Virus record (IMG/VR): IMGVR_UViG_3300050821_008655
Span: 1-24,401 of that record
Strand: one strand, 5' to 3'
Length of the DNA stretch: 24,401 nt
Origin: a virus
In this document: piece after piece, positions 7,644 through 15,427 of the stretch
Layout of the letters: every line of letters begins with the position of its first letter
Position numbering within the stretch: position 1 is the stretch's first letter
Translations under genes and position numbers: made by a program
The notes under the pieces: generated by a model
The model's input: the letters and a program-made list of their open reading frames with translations, nothing else
What the model was told of the DNA's origin: nothing
The model's database searches: none

Positions 7644-8528
7644 CTAGAACGGCCATCCTGTCGTCGCATCGTATGCGATCACCGCGGCGACGGTCGCGAG
7701 CGCGTTGATCGCGTTGCGCTTGGCGAGCCGCGCATTCTGCAACGTCGTCCGCCTGCTGTTAATGGAGCTGATCAAGCTTCGCATATCCGTCATAGCTAAC
7801 GATACCGTGACGGTTGAGTTGAGCGGCGGCCACTGAACACTGGGGCCTGTCGTTATCGCGGCTGTAAGCTGAGAATTATAGGCTGCCACAAACTGCGCTT
7901 GTGAACTAAAACCGCCGCCGCTTACCGAGCCAGCAAAATAGGAAGAAGTCACGTTCTGACCGAATGACCATGTTCCGTCTAGATTTTGTGTAGGGCGTGG
8001 AACGTAACTGATCGCTCCACCGTCAGCAACCGCTGGCGGGCTAGCATTGATGAATGATGTAGGAGCCGTTCGTATTGAAATGCCATTAAAGTTCTGCGTC
8101 AGCCCGCTGTCCGCAGAAGTTGCCGATGCGGCAACGTCCCAGCTGGTGATCGCGGCCTGCATCCCCATCAGCGCTTGATCGCTAGCGTCCCAAGTATGAC
8201 CTAGCGCAGTGATCGGGAGCTGGCGCTTGCTGTTGAAGATGCCGTCAACGAGCGCGAGCTTGATCTGCTGCGCCAGCGACAGTGTCAACGGAGCGCCGGT
8301 GATGAGAGCCGCTTGCGTGAGCCACGAATTGACGAACGGCGCATATGGCACCACATCGATGAACGGTTCCAGCAAGCGCAGCCGGTCGCTGTATTCGATC
8401 CGCCCGACGCCGCTCGCAAGATCGTAGGCTACGATAGCGACATTGACCGGCAGTGGAGACGTGTCGACCGCGAGGGGCTGGTTGTCGATCGAGACTATCC
8501 CTTCCGATCGCGCAACGACAAAGTCCAC
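7644..8528 (-). CDS. Fibre-like paralog 1, DUF4376-like
   Basis: The first of three tandem paralogs (294 residues) starts with GTG at 8528, preceded by AGAGG eight bases upstream that overlaps the spike-gene stop. The domain order is as follows. Residues 1-95 are a shared N-terminal domain with SIDNQPLAVDTSPLPVNV and RLRLLEPFIDVVPYAPFVN. Residues 96-140 carry FNSKRQLP and HTWDASDQALMGMQAAITSW. A variable segment with Q-N-L-D-G-T-W-S-F-G spans about 150-230. The last part, 231-294, has WPPLNSTVTVSLAMTDMR and a long helix. The shared first 95 residues could be the part that docks on the baseplate, and the variable segment the exposed part; this is inference. It has no counterpart between gp45 and gp46 in Mu. 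Confidence 0.8.
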   Translation of the reverse strand: MDFVVARSEGIVSIDNQPLAVDTSPLPVNVAIVAYDLASGVGRIEYSDRLRLLEPFIDVVPYAPFVNSWLTQAALITGAPLTLSLAQQIKLALVDGIFNSKRQLPITALGHTWDASDQALMGMQAAITSWDVAASATSADSGLTQNFNGISIRTAPTSFINASPPAVADGGAISYVPRPTQNLDGTWSFGQNVTSSYFAGSVSGGGFSSQAQFVAAYNSQLTAAITTGPSVQWPPLNSTVTVSLAMTDMRSLISSINSRRTTLQNARLAKRNAINALATVAAVIAYDATTGWPF

Positions 8529-8539
8529 ATCTAAAGCCT

Positions 8540-9820
8540 CTACGCCACGTTGCCGGGGATAGCGCCAGCCTCTTGCACGCTGCCCGCACCTGCGCCGCCG
8601 CTGGCGGTGCCAGAGCTGCCGCCGCCACCGCCGGCCTCAGGCAGAAGCACCTTGCTGCAGACATGCGCAACGATGCGATGCCCCTTGCTATCGATGCTGC
8701 CGCGCATCGCGGCCGGGGTGTTCGCGCTCTTGTCGCCGACCAGAACCTTCTGCTTGTTCTGATCGAGTATCACGTCGGTGCTCTTGGTGAAAAGATGGAC
8801 TTGTTTCTGGTTGTTGTCCAGCTGGATCGTCTCTTGAGGCTGGCCCTGATCGAGAGCCTGCAGGGTAATCATCTTGCCCCCCTGGTCCATCCGGAACCAC
8901 AGGGTCAGGTTTCCCTGCTGGTCGAGCGTCTGAATCTCGACGTAGTCGTCCTCCCCGTCCTGCGTGACCACTAGCCTTGGCTTTTGCTGCTCGCTGTCGG
9001 GAGGGTAATAGACCGTGAAGCTGTAAGTCTGCTTGCTCTCGTCAACCTTTCCCTCGAGGATCGGCCCCTTGGGCTTCTGGTTCTGCCCCTTCGGCGTTGC
9101 ATCGCCCTGACCGCTGGTCAACCAGAACTTCGAGAGTAGGTCACCGTCGTCGTTGTCCTTTTGCCGCACGAAGACGACCGAGTCCTTGTCGAGGGCGTAC
9201 GTCGAGAGCGGCTTCCACGGCTTGTCCTGCTGTCCAGTCTGCTCGATGCTGTTGTCGTCGCCGCTGGACTGTTGTTGCTGCTGCTGCCCTTGACCCTGCT
9301 GCGCGTCGTCGATGTCTTGCTTGGACTGATCGCGGGTCTTCGTCTTGTCTGCCTGCTGCTCGTCCTTGATCACTCGGCCCACGATCTTGAACTGGCTTCG
9401 CGTCAGTATCAGGTTGCGCTTGATCTGAATCTTCTGCTGCTGGTCGTCGTAGACCCAGACCTCGCCCTCTTTGTTGTTGAACAGCCGATAGCGGCGATCG
9501 TCCAATACTTGGATCACCGGAAACGCGCGATTGCCTCCCATAAATTGACCAAAATGTTCGGCGGAATTCTTGATCGACCTCTCTGGCGTTCCGCTATCGG
9601 GCTTCTCACCGGAGTCGTCACTGCCGTACTCAGCCTTGCGACAGTAGGAGCTGAAGCCGTAATTCTGCGGATGCTCGACCTTCTTCCGCGTCTCGTACTT
9701 CATGTAGTTGACTTTGACTTCCTGCATATATTGTTTATCGTCCGCCTCGTGCACGAGACCGCGCGCGCCGCCGGAACCGTAGGCACGAAGCGAGCTGTCG
9801 AGAGGAGTAGCGCGTTGCAT
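8540..9820 (-). CDS. Mu gp45-like central spike, enlarged
   Basis: The 426-residue protein carries the gp45 signatures HPQNYGFSSY (residues 50-59), QFMGGNRAFPVIQVLDDRRY and GEVWVYDDQQQKIQIKRN, which are the OB-fold region and the start of the beta-prism. The C-terminal part has strand repeats with V-I-L-D-Q-N and an H-L-F-T-K-S turn, and ends in a Gly/Ser/Ala-rich tail. Mu gp45 is near 200 residues; here extra sequence of about 200 residues lies after the OB region. It includes a Gln/Asp-rich stretch at about 153-200 with six consecutive glutamines. The usual C-terminal histidine iron-binding motif (H-x-H) of phage spikes was not found. The gene lies between the hub and the paralog trio. The role is membrane piercing at the tail tip. 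Confidence 0.88.
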   Translation of the reverse strand: MQRATPLDSSLRAYGSGGARGLVHEADDKQYMQEVKVNYMKYETRKKVEHPQNYGFSSYCRKAEYGSDDSGEKPDSGTPERSIKNSAEHFGQFMGGNRAFPVIQVLDDRRYRLFNNKEGEVWVYDDQQQKIQIKRNLILTRSQFKIVGRVIKDEQQADKTKTRDQSKQDIDDAQQGQGQQQQQQSSGDDNSIEQTGQQDKPWKPLSTYALDKDSVVFVRQKDNDDGDLLSKFWLTSGQGDATPKGQNQKPKGPILEGKVDESKQTYSFTVYYPPDSEQQKPRLVVTQDGEDDYVEIQTLDQQGNLTLWFRMDQGGKMITLQALDQGQPQETIQLDNNQKQVHLFTKSTDVILDQNKQKVLVGDKSANTPAAMRGSIDSKGHRIVAHVCSKVLLPEAGGGGGSSGTASGGAGAGSVQEAGAIPGNVA

Positions 9821-9834
9821 GCTCTCTATCTTCC

Positions 9835-10998
9835 CTATGACACTGCAGGAAGGTTCCCGGTCCCGCCGCCGCTCGATGCCCCGCCGCCGCTCGATGTCGA
9901 TTGTCCAGGCAAGCCACTCATTCTACCCTTAGAGTCCGGTACCTTGAACGGCTGCACCAGGACCAACGTCGTCAGCGATCCGCTTTGATTATCTTGCGTA
10001 AAGGTGACTTGTTGGATGGCCAATTGCTGATCCAGCATTGCCATTGGCGAGGTAACTTTCACCTTCTTTCCGATCGCCCAAAGCTCACCACGACCTTGCG
10101 CGCCGCCGGGCTGCCATCCCTGCACCGTGACCGTAGCCTGGAGTTCCTGCGTCGCTGCAAACATCTGTTCAGTAAGAGCCCGTTTATCCACTTCTTTGAG
10201 AGTCCGAACCGGCTGCTCCATGGGAATCTTGCAAACACTGTATTGCTCCGCTGTGCCGTCCTTCGATTTCCTCTGCTCTGATGCGGCTTTCCCGTTGAGC
10301 TTATTATCGGCCGGCGTCTGACAGTCCAATATGTATTTGCTGAACGCATTCTTCTTGCTCATCTCGCACTGCATCTTGAGAATGTTCTGCCCTTCGATGA
10401 GCTGGCCCTGATTGCCGGCGTCGTAATCCTGCCCGATGAGCACCAGCTTGCCGTCCTTGTCGGCGGTGAAAGTGACATTACGGTCTCGCGCGAGACGCTC
10501 GACGAATGCATGGATCGTTTCCCCCGGCATGCAGTGCATGTAATCCCATTTGGTCATATCGACGTTGCCCCTGGTCTCGCATTTGACGCCCGTGGGCTTC
10601 AGGATCTCATCTACGATCGCCTTGAGGTCCTTGTCGTCGAAGCTGTGTGTCCCATGGTTGATTCCAGAACGCACCGCGGGATATGTATTGGTCACCCCCC
10701 AGATCACGACGCCGTGACGGTAGGCGTCATAGGCGACCTGGCGGCTCAGGATTATGCCATCCTTGATCGCGTCCTGGTTTGCGAGCTTCACCGAGCACTT
10801 CTGGCCCGGCTTGAATTGGTCGGCGCCCTTGCGTTCTGCGCACGTGAACTTGAATTGATGATATGTATCGCCCAAGGTCTGCTGCACCCAGATCGTTTCG
10901 AAGTCCTCGAACTGTTGGCCGCCAACGCTGAGCGTGGCTTTCTCGCTCTGGGCCTTTGTTGGCGGCGGTGGTGCAGGCGACGTAACAGGAAAAGGCAT
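9835..10998 (-). CDS. Mu gpP-like baseplate hub protein
   Basis: The 387-residue protein has the gpP/gpD hub layout. An N-terminal beta domain carries ATLSVGGQQFEDFETIWVQQ and FKFTCAERK, and the GQKCSVKLANQ strand follows. The second domain contains YRHGVVIWGVTNTYPAVRSG, then LKAIVDEILKPTGVKC, then a LysM-like/gpD stretch GETIHAFVERLARDRNVTFT. The last 25 residues are a Ser/Gly-rich tail (SSGGGASSGGGTG). The hub forms the trimer at the end of the tail tube and carries the spike encoded next. The start ATG at 10998 lies just after the stop of the second gpN-like gene. A proline-rich N-terminal lead (SPAPPPPTK) precedes the first domain. Confidence 0.9.
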   Translation of the reverse strand: MPFPVTSPAPPPPTKAQSEKATLSVGGQQFEDFETIWVQQTLGDTYHQFKFTCAERKGADQFKPGQKCSVKLANQDAIKDGIILSRQVAYDAYRHGVVIWGVTNTYPAVRSGINHGTHSFDDKDLKAIVDEILKPTGVKCETRGNVDMTKWDYMHCMPGETIHAFVERLARDRNVTFTADKDGKLVLIGQDYDAGNQGQLIEGQNILKMQCEMSKKNAFSKYILDCQTPADNKLNGKAASEQRKSKDGTAEQYSVCKIPMEQPVRTLKEVDKRALTEQMFAATQELQATVTVQGWQPGGAQGRGELWAIGKKVKVTSPMAMLDQQLAIQQVTFTQDNQSGSLTTLVLVQPFKVPDSKGRMSGLPGQSTSSGGGASSGGGTGNLPAVS

Positions 10999-11001
10999 GC
11001 T

Positions 11002-11670
11002 TCATTCCGACAGCGCGCGCCCTACGCGGGGCGCAAACAACGGGTGTACGATATGATTCTCATTACGGATCTCGTCGCCGCGAGTCGCATCGGCGTACAG
11101 TCGCTGCGCTATGCCTAAGGTCGTCATCGACCTGGAGAATCGATAGTTCAGCATCTGCGGCAGCGGGCGCGCGGTCTGGACCAGAAAGAACGAGACGGCG
11201 GCGTGCAAGCCGACCACGGCGCGATAGGTCATAGCATCCATCTTGTCGGCCATCGCCTCAGCCTCTCCGCTGAAGCTGCTGTTGATCATCTCGCGCACGA
11301 CCTCGACGTCGGTGCGGCTGACGAATGCCATGGCAACGATCAGGCGTGCCTGCGTGACCAGCGCAAGCTGGATGAGCGAGTCCTTGATCATCTGCGCCCC
11401 GACGGTTAGCGGCGAAGCGCCGTCAGTGATCTGCCGCACGCGCTCGACCTGCTGAAGGTTGATCCCGGTGGTCACCGCGAGGTCGAAGCACTCCGCGAGC
11501 GGCGCGCCGATCGTATCGGCCTGCAGGAGAGTGAGCGCCTGCGCGCGCACCGAGTTGATCTGCTCGCGCAGGTTGGCTCCGTCAAGCCCTCGCGTCGGCG
11601 CCCAGGCGAGCAGCGCGACCAGCGTGGCATCGACTATCGGCTGAGCCTCGATCGATTCCTCTCTGAGCAT
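11002..11670 (-). CDS. gpN-like C-terminal half (separate gene)
   Basis: The 222-residue protein is largely helical and ends with LNYRFSRSMTTLGIAQRLYA followed by D-A-T-R-G-D-E-I-R-N-E-N-H-I-V-H-P-L-F-A-P. This is the characteristic end of Mu gpN-type 'DNA circularisation' proteins (Y-R-x-Y-x-D-A-x-R-x-x-E-I...H-P-x-F). The segment MTYRAVVGLHAAVSFFLV also fits. Its ATG follows the stop of the N-terminal half (TGA, one base, ATG). Mu gpN is one protein of about 500 residues; here the two regions are separate genes totalling 383 residues. In Mu-like phages gpN is now regarded as a distal tail or tail-initiation protein rather than a true circularisation enzyme. The gene lies between the tape measure and hub, the usual place. 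Confidence 0.82.
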   Translation of the reverse strand: MLREESIEAQPIVDATLVALLAWAPTRGLDGANLREQINSVRAQALTLLQADTIGAPLAECFDLAVTTGINLQQVERVRQITDGASPLTVGAQMIKDSLIQLALVTQARLIVAMAFVSRTDVEVVREMINSSFSGEAEAMADKMDAMTYRAVVGLHAAVSFFLVQTARPLPQMLNYRFSRSMTTLGIAQRLYADATRGDEIRNENHIVHPLFAPRVGRALSE

Positions 11671-11671
11671 C

Positions 11672-12157
11672 TCACGCCGCGCCGCTCATGATCTGCAGCG
11701 TGCGCGCCTCCAGCGCATCGGCCGCCTGACTGAGCAAGAAATCCGGCGCCGGAGTCGGCTTGAACGGCGGCGTGCTCGCCTCCGCAAACGTCATGTCGAA
11801 GACGCAGTAGCCGCCGAGGTGCTCGTCCTCGGTCAGTCGATACTGCCGGCAGACGACGTGCTTCGGCTTCAGGAACGGGAGCTGAAGATCTCCAGCCTGT
11901 CCTTTATCGAGCTTGTCGCGAAGCGCGTCGCGCTTCGTTCGATAGTCCGGCTCGTGCGCGCTCTGGATGCAGTAGCCGCGCACGGTGAAGGCGTAGTACC
12001 GCCGCCCCATCAGCTCGGTGTAGCAGTCGTCCTTCTTCGGAAACTCGTGAATGACGATGCGCTGACCGCACTCGTAGGCGTTGATCTCACAGAAGAACTC
12101 CGCGCCGTCGAACATAGCTGGCTGAAAGTCATGCCTCCACCCGCTCGGGAGGTCCAT
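11672..12157 (-). CDS. gpN-like N-terminal domain (DNA_circ_N)
   Basis: The 161-residue protein matches the N-terminal domain of Mu gpN. It opens with W-R-H-D-F-Q-P-A-M-F-D-G, then RIVIHEFPKKDDCYTELMGR, YYAFTVRGYCI, and KRDALRDKLDKGQAGDLQLP, and ends with the beta strand CVFDMTFAEASTPPF. The H-E-F-P...D-L/M-G-R-R...F.V.G signature is family-specific. This domain resembles distal tail proteins and forms a ring around the tube end. The gene ends with TGA just before the next start. The best Shine-Dalgarno is a weak GGAA six bases upstream. Because the sequence stays clean to a true stop and the next ATG is immediate, I read this as two genes rather than a sequencing error. Confidence 0.85.
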   Translation of the reverse strand: MDLPSGWRHDFQPAMFDGAEFFCEINAYECGQRIVIHEFPKKDDCYTELMGRRYYAFTVRGYCIQSAHEPDYRTKRDALRDKLDKGQAGDLQLPFLKPKHVVCRQYRLTEDEHLGGYCVFDMTFAEASTPPFKPTPAPDFLLSQAADALEARTLQIMSGAA

Positions 12158-12184
12158 TATGGTTCCGATCTTCTCCTCCTCTTG

Positions 12185-14725
12185 CTACGCCGTCGCAGTC
12201 CCGTTTGCGGAAGCACCTTGACCTGTGCTTATGCCTGTGACCGGACCGGGCCCGAAGTCGGCGGGCAGCATCGACGTCATACGGGTGATCTCGGTCGACT
12301 TGAAGAAGCCCTCGCCGGACGCGTCGACCGACGTGCCGGGCGGCGCGTTGACGTCGACACGGATCTTGCCTGCTCCAGAGATGTTGACGTTCGTGTTCGC
12401 CGCCTGGTCGAGCTTGCTCGATGCTTGATCGATCTTCTCCGCACCCATTCCCGGCCACACGCCGAAGCGATTTGAAAAGCTCTCCTCCGTCTCCTGTTTT
12501 TCGTTCTGACCTTGGTGCCATGGTCCTGCGATCCGCGGGACCGACCCGCGGGCATCCGTGCTCTTTTGTTTGGCAGCAAAATCTCTGAGATGTTTGTCTA
12601 CTCCCTCCGAAAGCTTATCGAGCGGTGACCCAGTAGACACCTGCGGTTCCAGCGGATCTTTCCAATATGCTCTGCCACGAGGACTCGCGTTTGCCGCCTC
12701 TTCGGACGCCGCCATTTCCTCTGGGCTGTATGTGGGCGGGTCGAACTTGGAGCGGAACGGACCACCACCAGGAGGTCGTATATCTTCGATGCGGCTTGAG
12801 CCTGGGAATTTGGTGAAGCGTGACGGATCTAAATTTCTCGCTTCTCCTTGCCCCACGTCAGGACGCTGCGGGGTCGGCTGAAAATCAAAGAGAGAACGTT
12901 CCCGCTCCGGCACGATGATCGGCCCTCCACCTTCGGGCTGCACGAGACGCGGAGGTACTTCGCCTTCGGGCGGAGTGAGACGCTCCATCTTTCGCTTGTA
13001 CCAGTCCGGAGTCTTTGCAGGAGGAGGCGGCGTCGGTGCGGGCGCGGGCGGAGCCGGAACCTTTTCTGCGGGAGGCGGGGCGGGCGACTCCTCGTATGGC
13101 AAACCCGTCATCGGGTCTCGCTGTTCCAGCGGAATATTACCGGGCGTAGCGTGTTGACGCTCGTACTCCCGTATCTGCTCTTCCGGCACCCCGCGCGGGC
13201 CGAACTTGCGACGAAGGTATTCCTGCGGATCATACGGAGGCTTCGACGGCTCCGGCTCCTTCCCCCCGTGCCACCATTTTTTGTAATCCTCCCAGGTGAA
13301 CGGCTGCTTATCCTCCGGCCCCGGATGCTCCTTGAGATACTTGTCGATCTGCTCGTCGCTCCACCCCTCCCTCTCCAGCTCGAGGCGCTGGATCTTTTTT
13401 CCTACGTCAGGCTCCGCAAATTTCTTGACCTGTTGGGCAAGCCAATCACCGATATTCTTGAGCTCGGTCCCTATCTCTTTTATGTCCTTGACGAGGTTCC
13501 TGATCTCGTCCGTGAACGGCTTCATCGCCGGTTCCATCTCCCCGAGCTGCGTCAACGCATGGTCGAAATCAATCTCCCGCCATGTTTTCTCGAACTCTAA
13601 GGCGCGATCTCGAATGCGCTCTAGCCAAGTGTTCATCTCCCCCAAGCCGGTGTTGAGCGAAGTCCCGTGCAGCAGCATGGCAGCGAGGCTGTCACCGATG
13701 TCCTTCCAGTAGAACGACGCTTTCAGGCTCTCATACTCGAACTTCCGTGTCTCCTCCGTGCGTGCCCGCAGGTTCTCCGCGCTCCCCGGCGCCGCAGTTT
13801 CTCTCCTGACGCGGGTGCCCTCCTCCACCTTGGCCCACGCCTCCGGCGACAGGCCGAGGTTCTCCAGAAATTCCTTGCGTGCTGCCTCGAACCCTCCAGC
13901 TTGGTCTTGCTTCGTCATAGTGGCGCGCAAGTTCTCCAGCGCCTCGTTTATCAGGTTGATCTGCTTCTCTATCGGGGCACCTTCCATCTGCTTCATCATC
14001 TCCGAGAGATACCTGAAGGTTGCCGGATCGCTGACGTTCTGCAGGACGCGACGCGTAGTCGGAGCGTTCTCCGCCCCGTAGTGCTGTATCTCGAGGTTCA
14101 GGTCCGATATTTGGCTGATCGTCTTTTTTGCGTCCTCCGGGCTCATTCCTCCTAGCTGAAGCTGACGCTGCAGACCCTGGTATCCGGTCATGCTCATGCC
14201 CACTCCGCGCGCATGAGTTTCCAGATCCTTCATCGAATCAGAGAGACCGCGGAAGTCCGTAGCTCTCTGCACGAGGTCTGTGCCGATCTTCGCCAGCTGA
14301 AGGCCCAGCTCCGCGACCGCCGCGCCGGCGAAACCCCCGATGAAGCCGGCGCGCCGGATCACGCCGCCGAGGCCCTCGATGCCCTCGCGCACGTGCCCCG
14401 GAACAGTCGCGACCCCCTGCGCAGCTTCCTTGATCTGCGTACCCATCTGCGTGACCTGGGTCTGCACCTGCTGCAGCCCCTGCACGGTCGCAGACATCGC
14501 GGCGGCGATCTGCGGCGGCAGCTGCTTGATCTGCTCGCCCATCGCAGCGAGCTGCTGCACCGCGTCCGCGATGGCACCGACGATCTGCGGCGCAGCCTGC
14601 TGCACCTGCGCGGCGGCAGAGCCGGCGCCGCGCATCTGGTCGAGCTGGCCGCGCAGCGCGGCGAGCTGCGAGCTCGCCTGGTCGTCGAGGGTTACGCGAA
14701 GCTGTAATTCTTCTTGCTCAGCCAT
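12185..14725 (-). CDS. Tape measure protein
   Basis: At 846 residues this is the longest gene in the window and sits directly after the frameshifted chaperone, as tape measures do. The N-terminus (1-115) is Gln/Ala-rich and predicted helical, with heptad-like runs such as QQLAAMGEQIKQLPPQ. A hydrophobic glycine/alanine stretch lies at about 119-145 (VIRRAGFIGGFAGAAVAELG). A long helical middle follows (ETRKFEYESLKASFYW), then a proline- and charge-rich third with K-E-P-E-P-S and a P-A-P-P-P run. It ends with a Gly/Ser/Thr-rich tail. It sets tail length and is expected to line the tube. No lysozyme or peptidase motif was seen. No clear Shine-Dalgarno precedes the ATG. The stop of the frameshift product is eight bases upstream, so coupled translation is likely. 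Confidence 0.92.
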   Translation of the reverse strand: MAEQEELQLRVTLDDQASSQLAALRGQLDQMRGAGSAAAQVQQAAPQIVGAIADAVQQLAAMGEQIKQLPPQIAAAMSATVQGLQQVQTQVTQMGTQIKEAAQGVATVPGHVREGIEGLGGVIRRAGFIGGFAGAAVAELGLQLAKIGTDLVQRATDFRGLSDSMKDLETHARGVGMSMTGYQGLQRQLQLGGMSPEDAKKTISQISDLNLEIQHYGAENAPTTRRVLQNVSDPATFRYLSEMMKQMEGAPIEKQINLINEALENLRATMTKQDQAGGFEAARKEFLENLGLSPEAWAKVEEGTRVRRETAAPGSAENLRARTEETRKFEYESLKASFYWKDIGDSLAAMLLHGTSLNTGLGEMNTWLERIRDRALEFEKTWREIDFDHALTQLGEMEPAMKPFTDEIRNLVKDIKEIGTELKNIGDWLAQQVKKFAEPDVGKKIQRLELEREGWSDEQIDKYLKEHPGPEDKQPFTWEDYKKWWHGGKEPEPSKPPYDPQEYLRRKFGPRGVPEEQIREYERQHATPGNIPLEQRDPMTGLPYEESPAPPPAEKVPAPPAPAPTPPPPAKTPDWYKRKMERLTPPEGEVPPRLVQPEGGGPIIVPERERSLFDFQPTPQRPDVGQGEARNLDPSRFTKFPGSSRIEDIRPPGGGPFRSKFDPPTYSPEEMAASEEAANASPRGRAYWKDPLEPQVSTGSPLDKLSEGVDKHLRDFAAKQKSTDARGSVPRIAGPWHQGQNEKQETEESFSNRFGVWPGMGAEKIDQASSKLDQAANTNVNISGAGKIRVDVNAPPGTSVDASGEGFFKSTEITRMTSMLPADFGPGPVTGISTGQGASANGTATA

Positions 14726-14733
14726 TCAAGCGC

Positions 14734-14928
14734 TCAATCGTCATCGTTCTTTCCGCCGCGAGCGCGCACCTGCGCCTCGATCAGCTTGACCGTGTAGTGG
14801 ACGTGCATCGCGACGCGCGACATCGGCATGTCGAGCAGGTACTCAGGGTCTATGTGATAGCGATCAGCGAGCCGGTAGCAGTTCAGAATGAACTCGTCCG
14901 GGTCTACCACAGCCCCTGATCCGAGATA
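14734..14928 (-). CDS. Frameshift extension of tail assembly chaperone (-1 frame)
   Basis: This open frame has no start of its own and is reached by a -1 shift at the run of seven T at 14934-14928. It adds 64 residues (starting YLGSGAVVDPDEFILN and ending A-R-G-G-K-N-D-D-D) to the first 166 residues of the zero-frame protein, for a total of 230. The sequence is dense in helix formers (YRLADRYHIDPEYLLDMPMS) and codon usage looks coding. The stop is at 14736-14734, eight bases before the tape measure ATG. Position and arrangement match the G/GT of lambda, E/E' of P2 and gp41/gp42 of Mu, where the long form binds the tape measure. The product is inferred from sequence. Confidence 0.82.
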   Translation of the reverse strand, partial: YLGSGAVVDPDEFILNCYRLADRYHIDPEYLLDMPMSRVAMHVHYTVKLIEAQVRARGGKNDDD

Positions 14929-15425
14929 AAAAAACGTCGCAGCCGATACGATGCAGAGGCGTAGTCACGGGGATCCAGAGCCAGCAGGTATGCGTCTTGA
15001 ACACCCATCAGGTTCGCCATTACCTTGATCATTCGACCGTCGTCGATCAGGTAGTCGTAGCGCGCCTCACCGTCGATGACGCCCATGAACGCGACTCGAA
15101 CCGGGTTGCCGCCGGACTTGATCATGTCGTTCGCGCGCGGCTCGCGGAACGACATCTCGTTGATGATCGCCTCCTTGCCATCTTTCGTCGGTGCCTTGAT
15201 CGGCCGATGGCGAAGCTTGATCACGAGCGGCCACTCGTCCGGCGGAGGCGCGAGCCGCTCGCGCAAGCGCTTGACCTCATCCTCCAGCTCCTCGTAGGTG
15301 GGCTTTTCTTCTTCCGCCGGCACCTCCAGCGCCGGCGGAGGCTGCTGCTCTACGAGCTTCGGCTCGGTGACTAACTCGACCGACTCGCCTTCCTTGACGA
15401 AGCCTTCGCGGACGGGCTTGTTCAT
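14904..15425 (-). CDS. Tail assembly chaperone, zero-frame form (Mu gp41-like)
   Basis: The protein is 173 residues from the ATG at 15425. An acidic N-terminal part (VKEGESVELVTEPKLVEQQP) is followed by a short coiled coil (YEELEDEVKRLRERL). A core with WPLVIKLRHRPIKAPTKDGK, INEMSFREPRANDMIKSGGN and IKVMANLMGVQDAYLLALDP follows. This core is the pattern of the 'phage tail assembly chaperone proteins, E, or 41 or 14' family. The chaperone binds the tape measure before tube assembly and is not expected in the mature particle. A run of seven T near the end allows a -1 shift into the longer form. The gene lies between tube and tape measure, its conserved place. The long N-terminal Pro/Glu lead may be specific to this phage. 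Confidence 0.88.
   Translation of the reverse strand: MNKPVREGFVKEGESVELVTEPKLVEQQPPPALEVPAEEEKPTYEELEDEVKRLRERLAPPPDEWPLVIKLRHRPIKAPTKDGKEAIINEMSFREPRANDMIKSGGNPVRVAFMGVIDGEARYDYLIDDGRMIKVMANLMGVQDAYLLALDPRDYASASYRLRRFFISDQGLW
14928..14934 (-). promoter_or_regulatory. -1 ribosomal frameshift slippery site
   Basis: On the minus strand the zero frame reads CGT TTT TTT ATC, so the seven T form T TTT TTT, a slippery heptamer of the X XXY YYZ type. After slipping back one base both tRNA anticodons re-pair with TTT. The -1 frame stays open for 64 more codons, while zero frame ends eight codons later. A GC-rich stretch follows within 15 bases, but I did not identify a definite pseudoknot. Confidence 0.8.
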
Positions 15426-15427
15426 TC

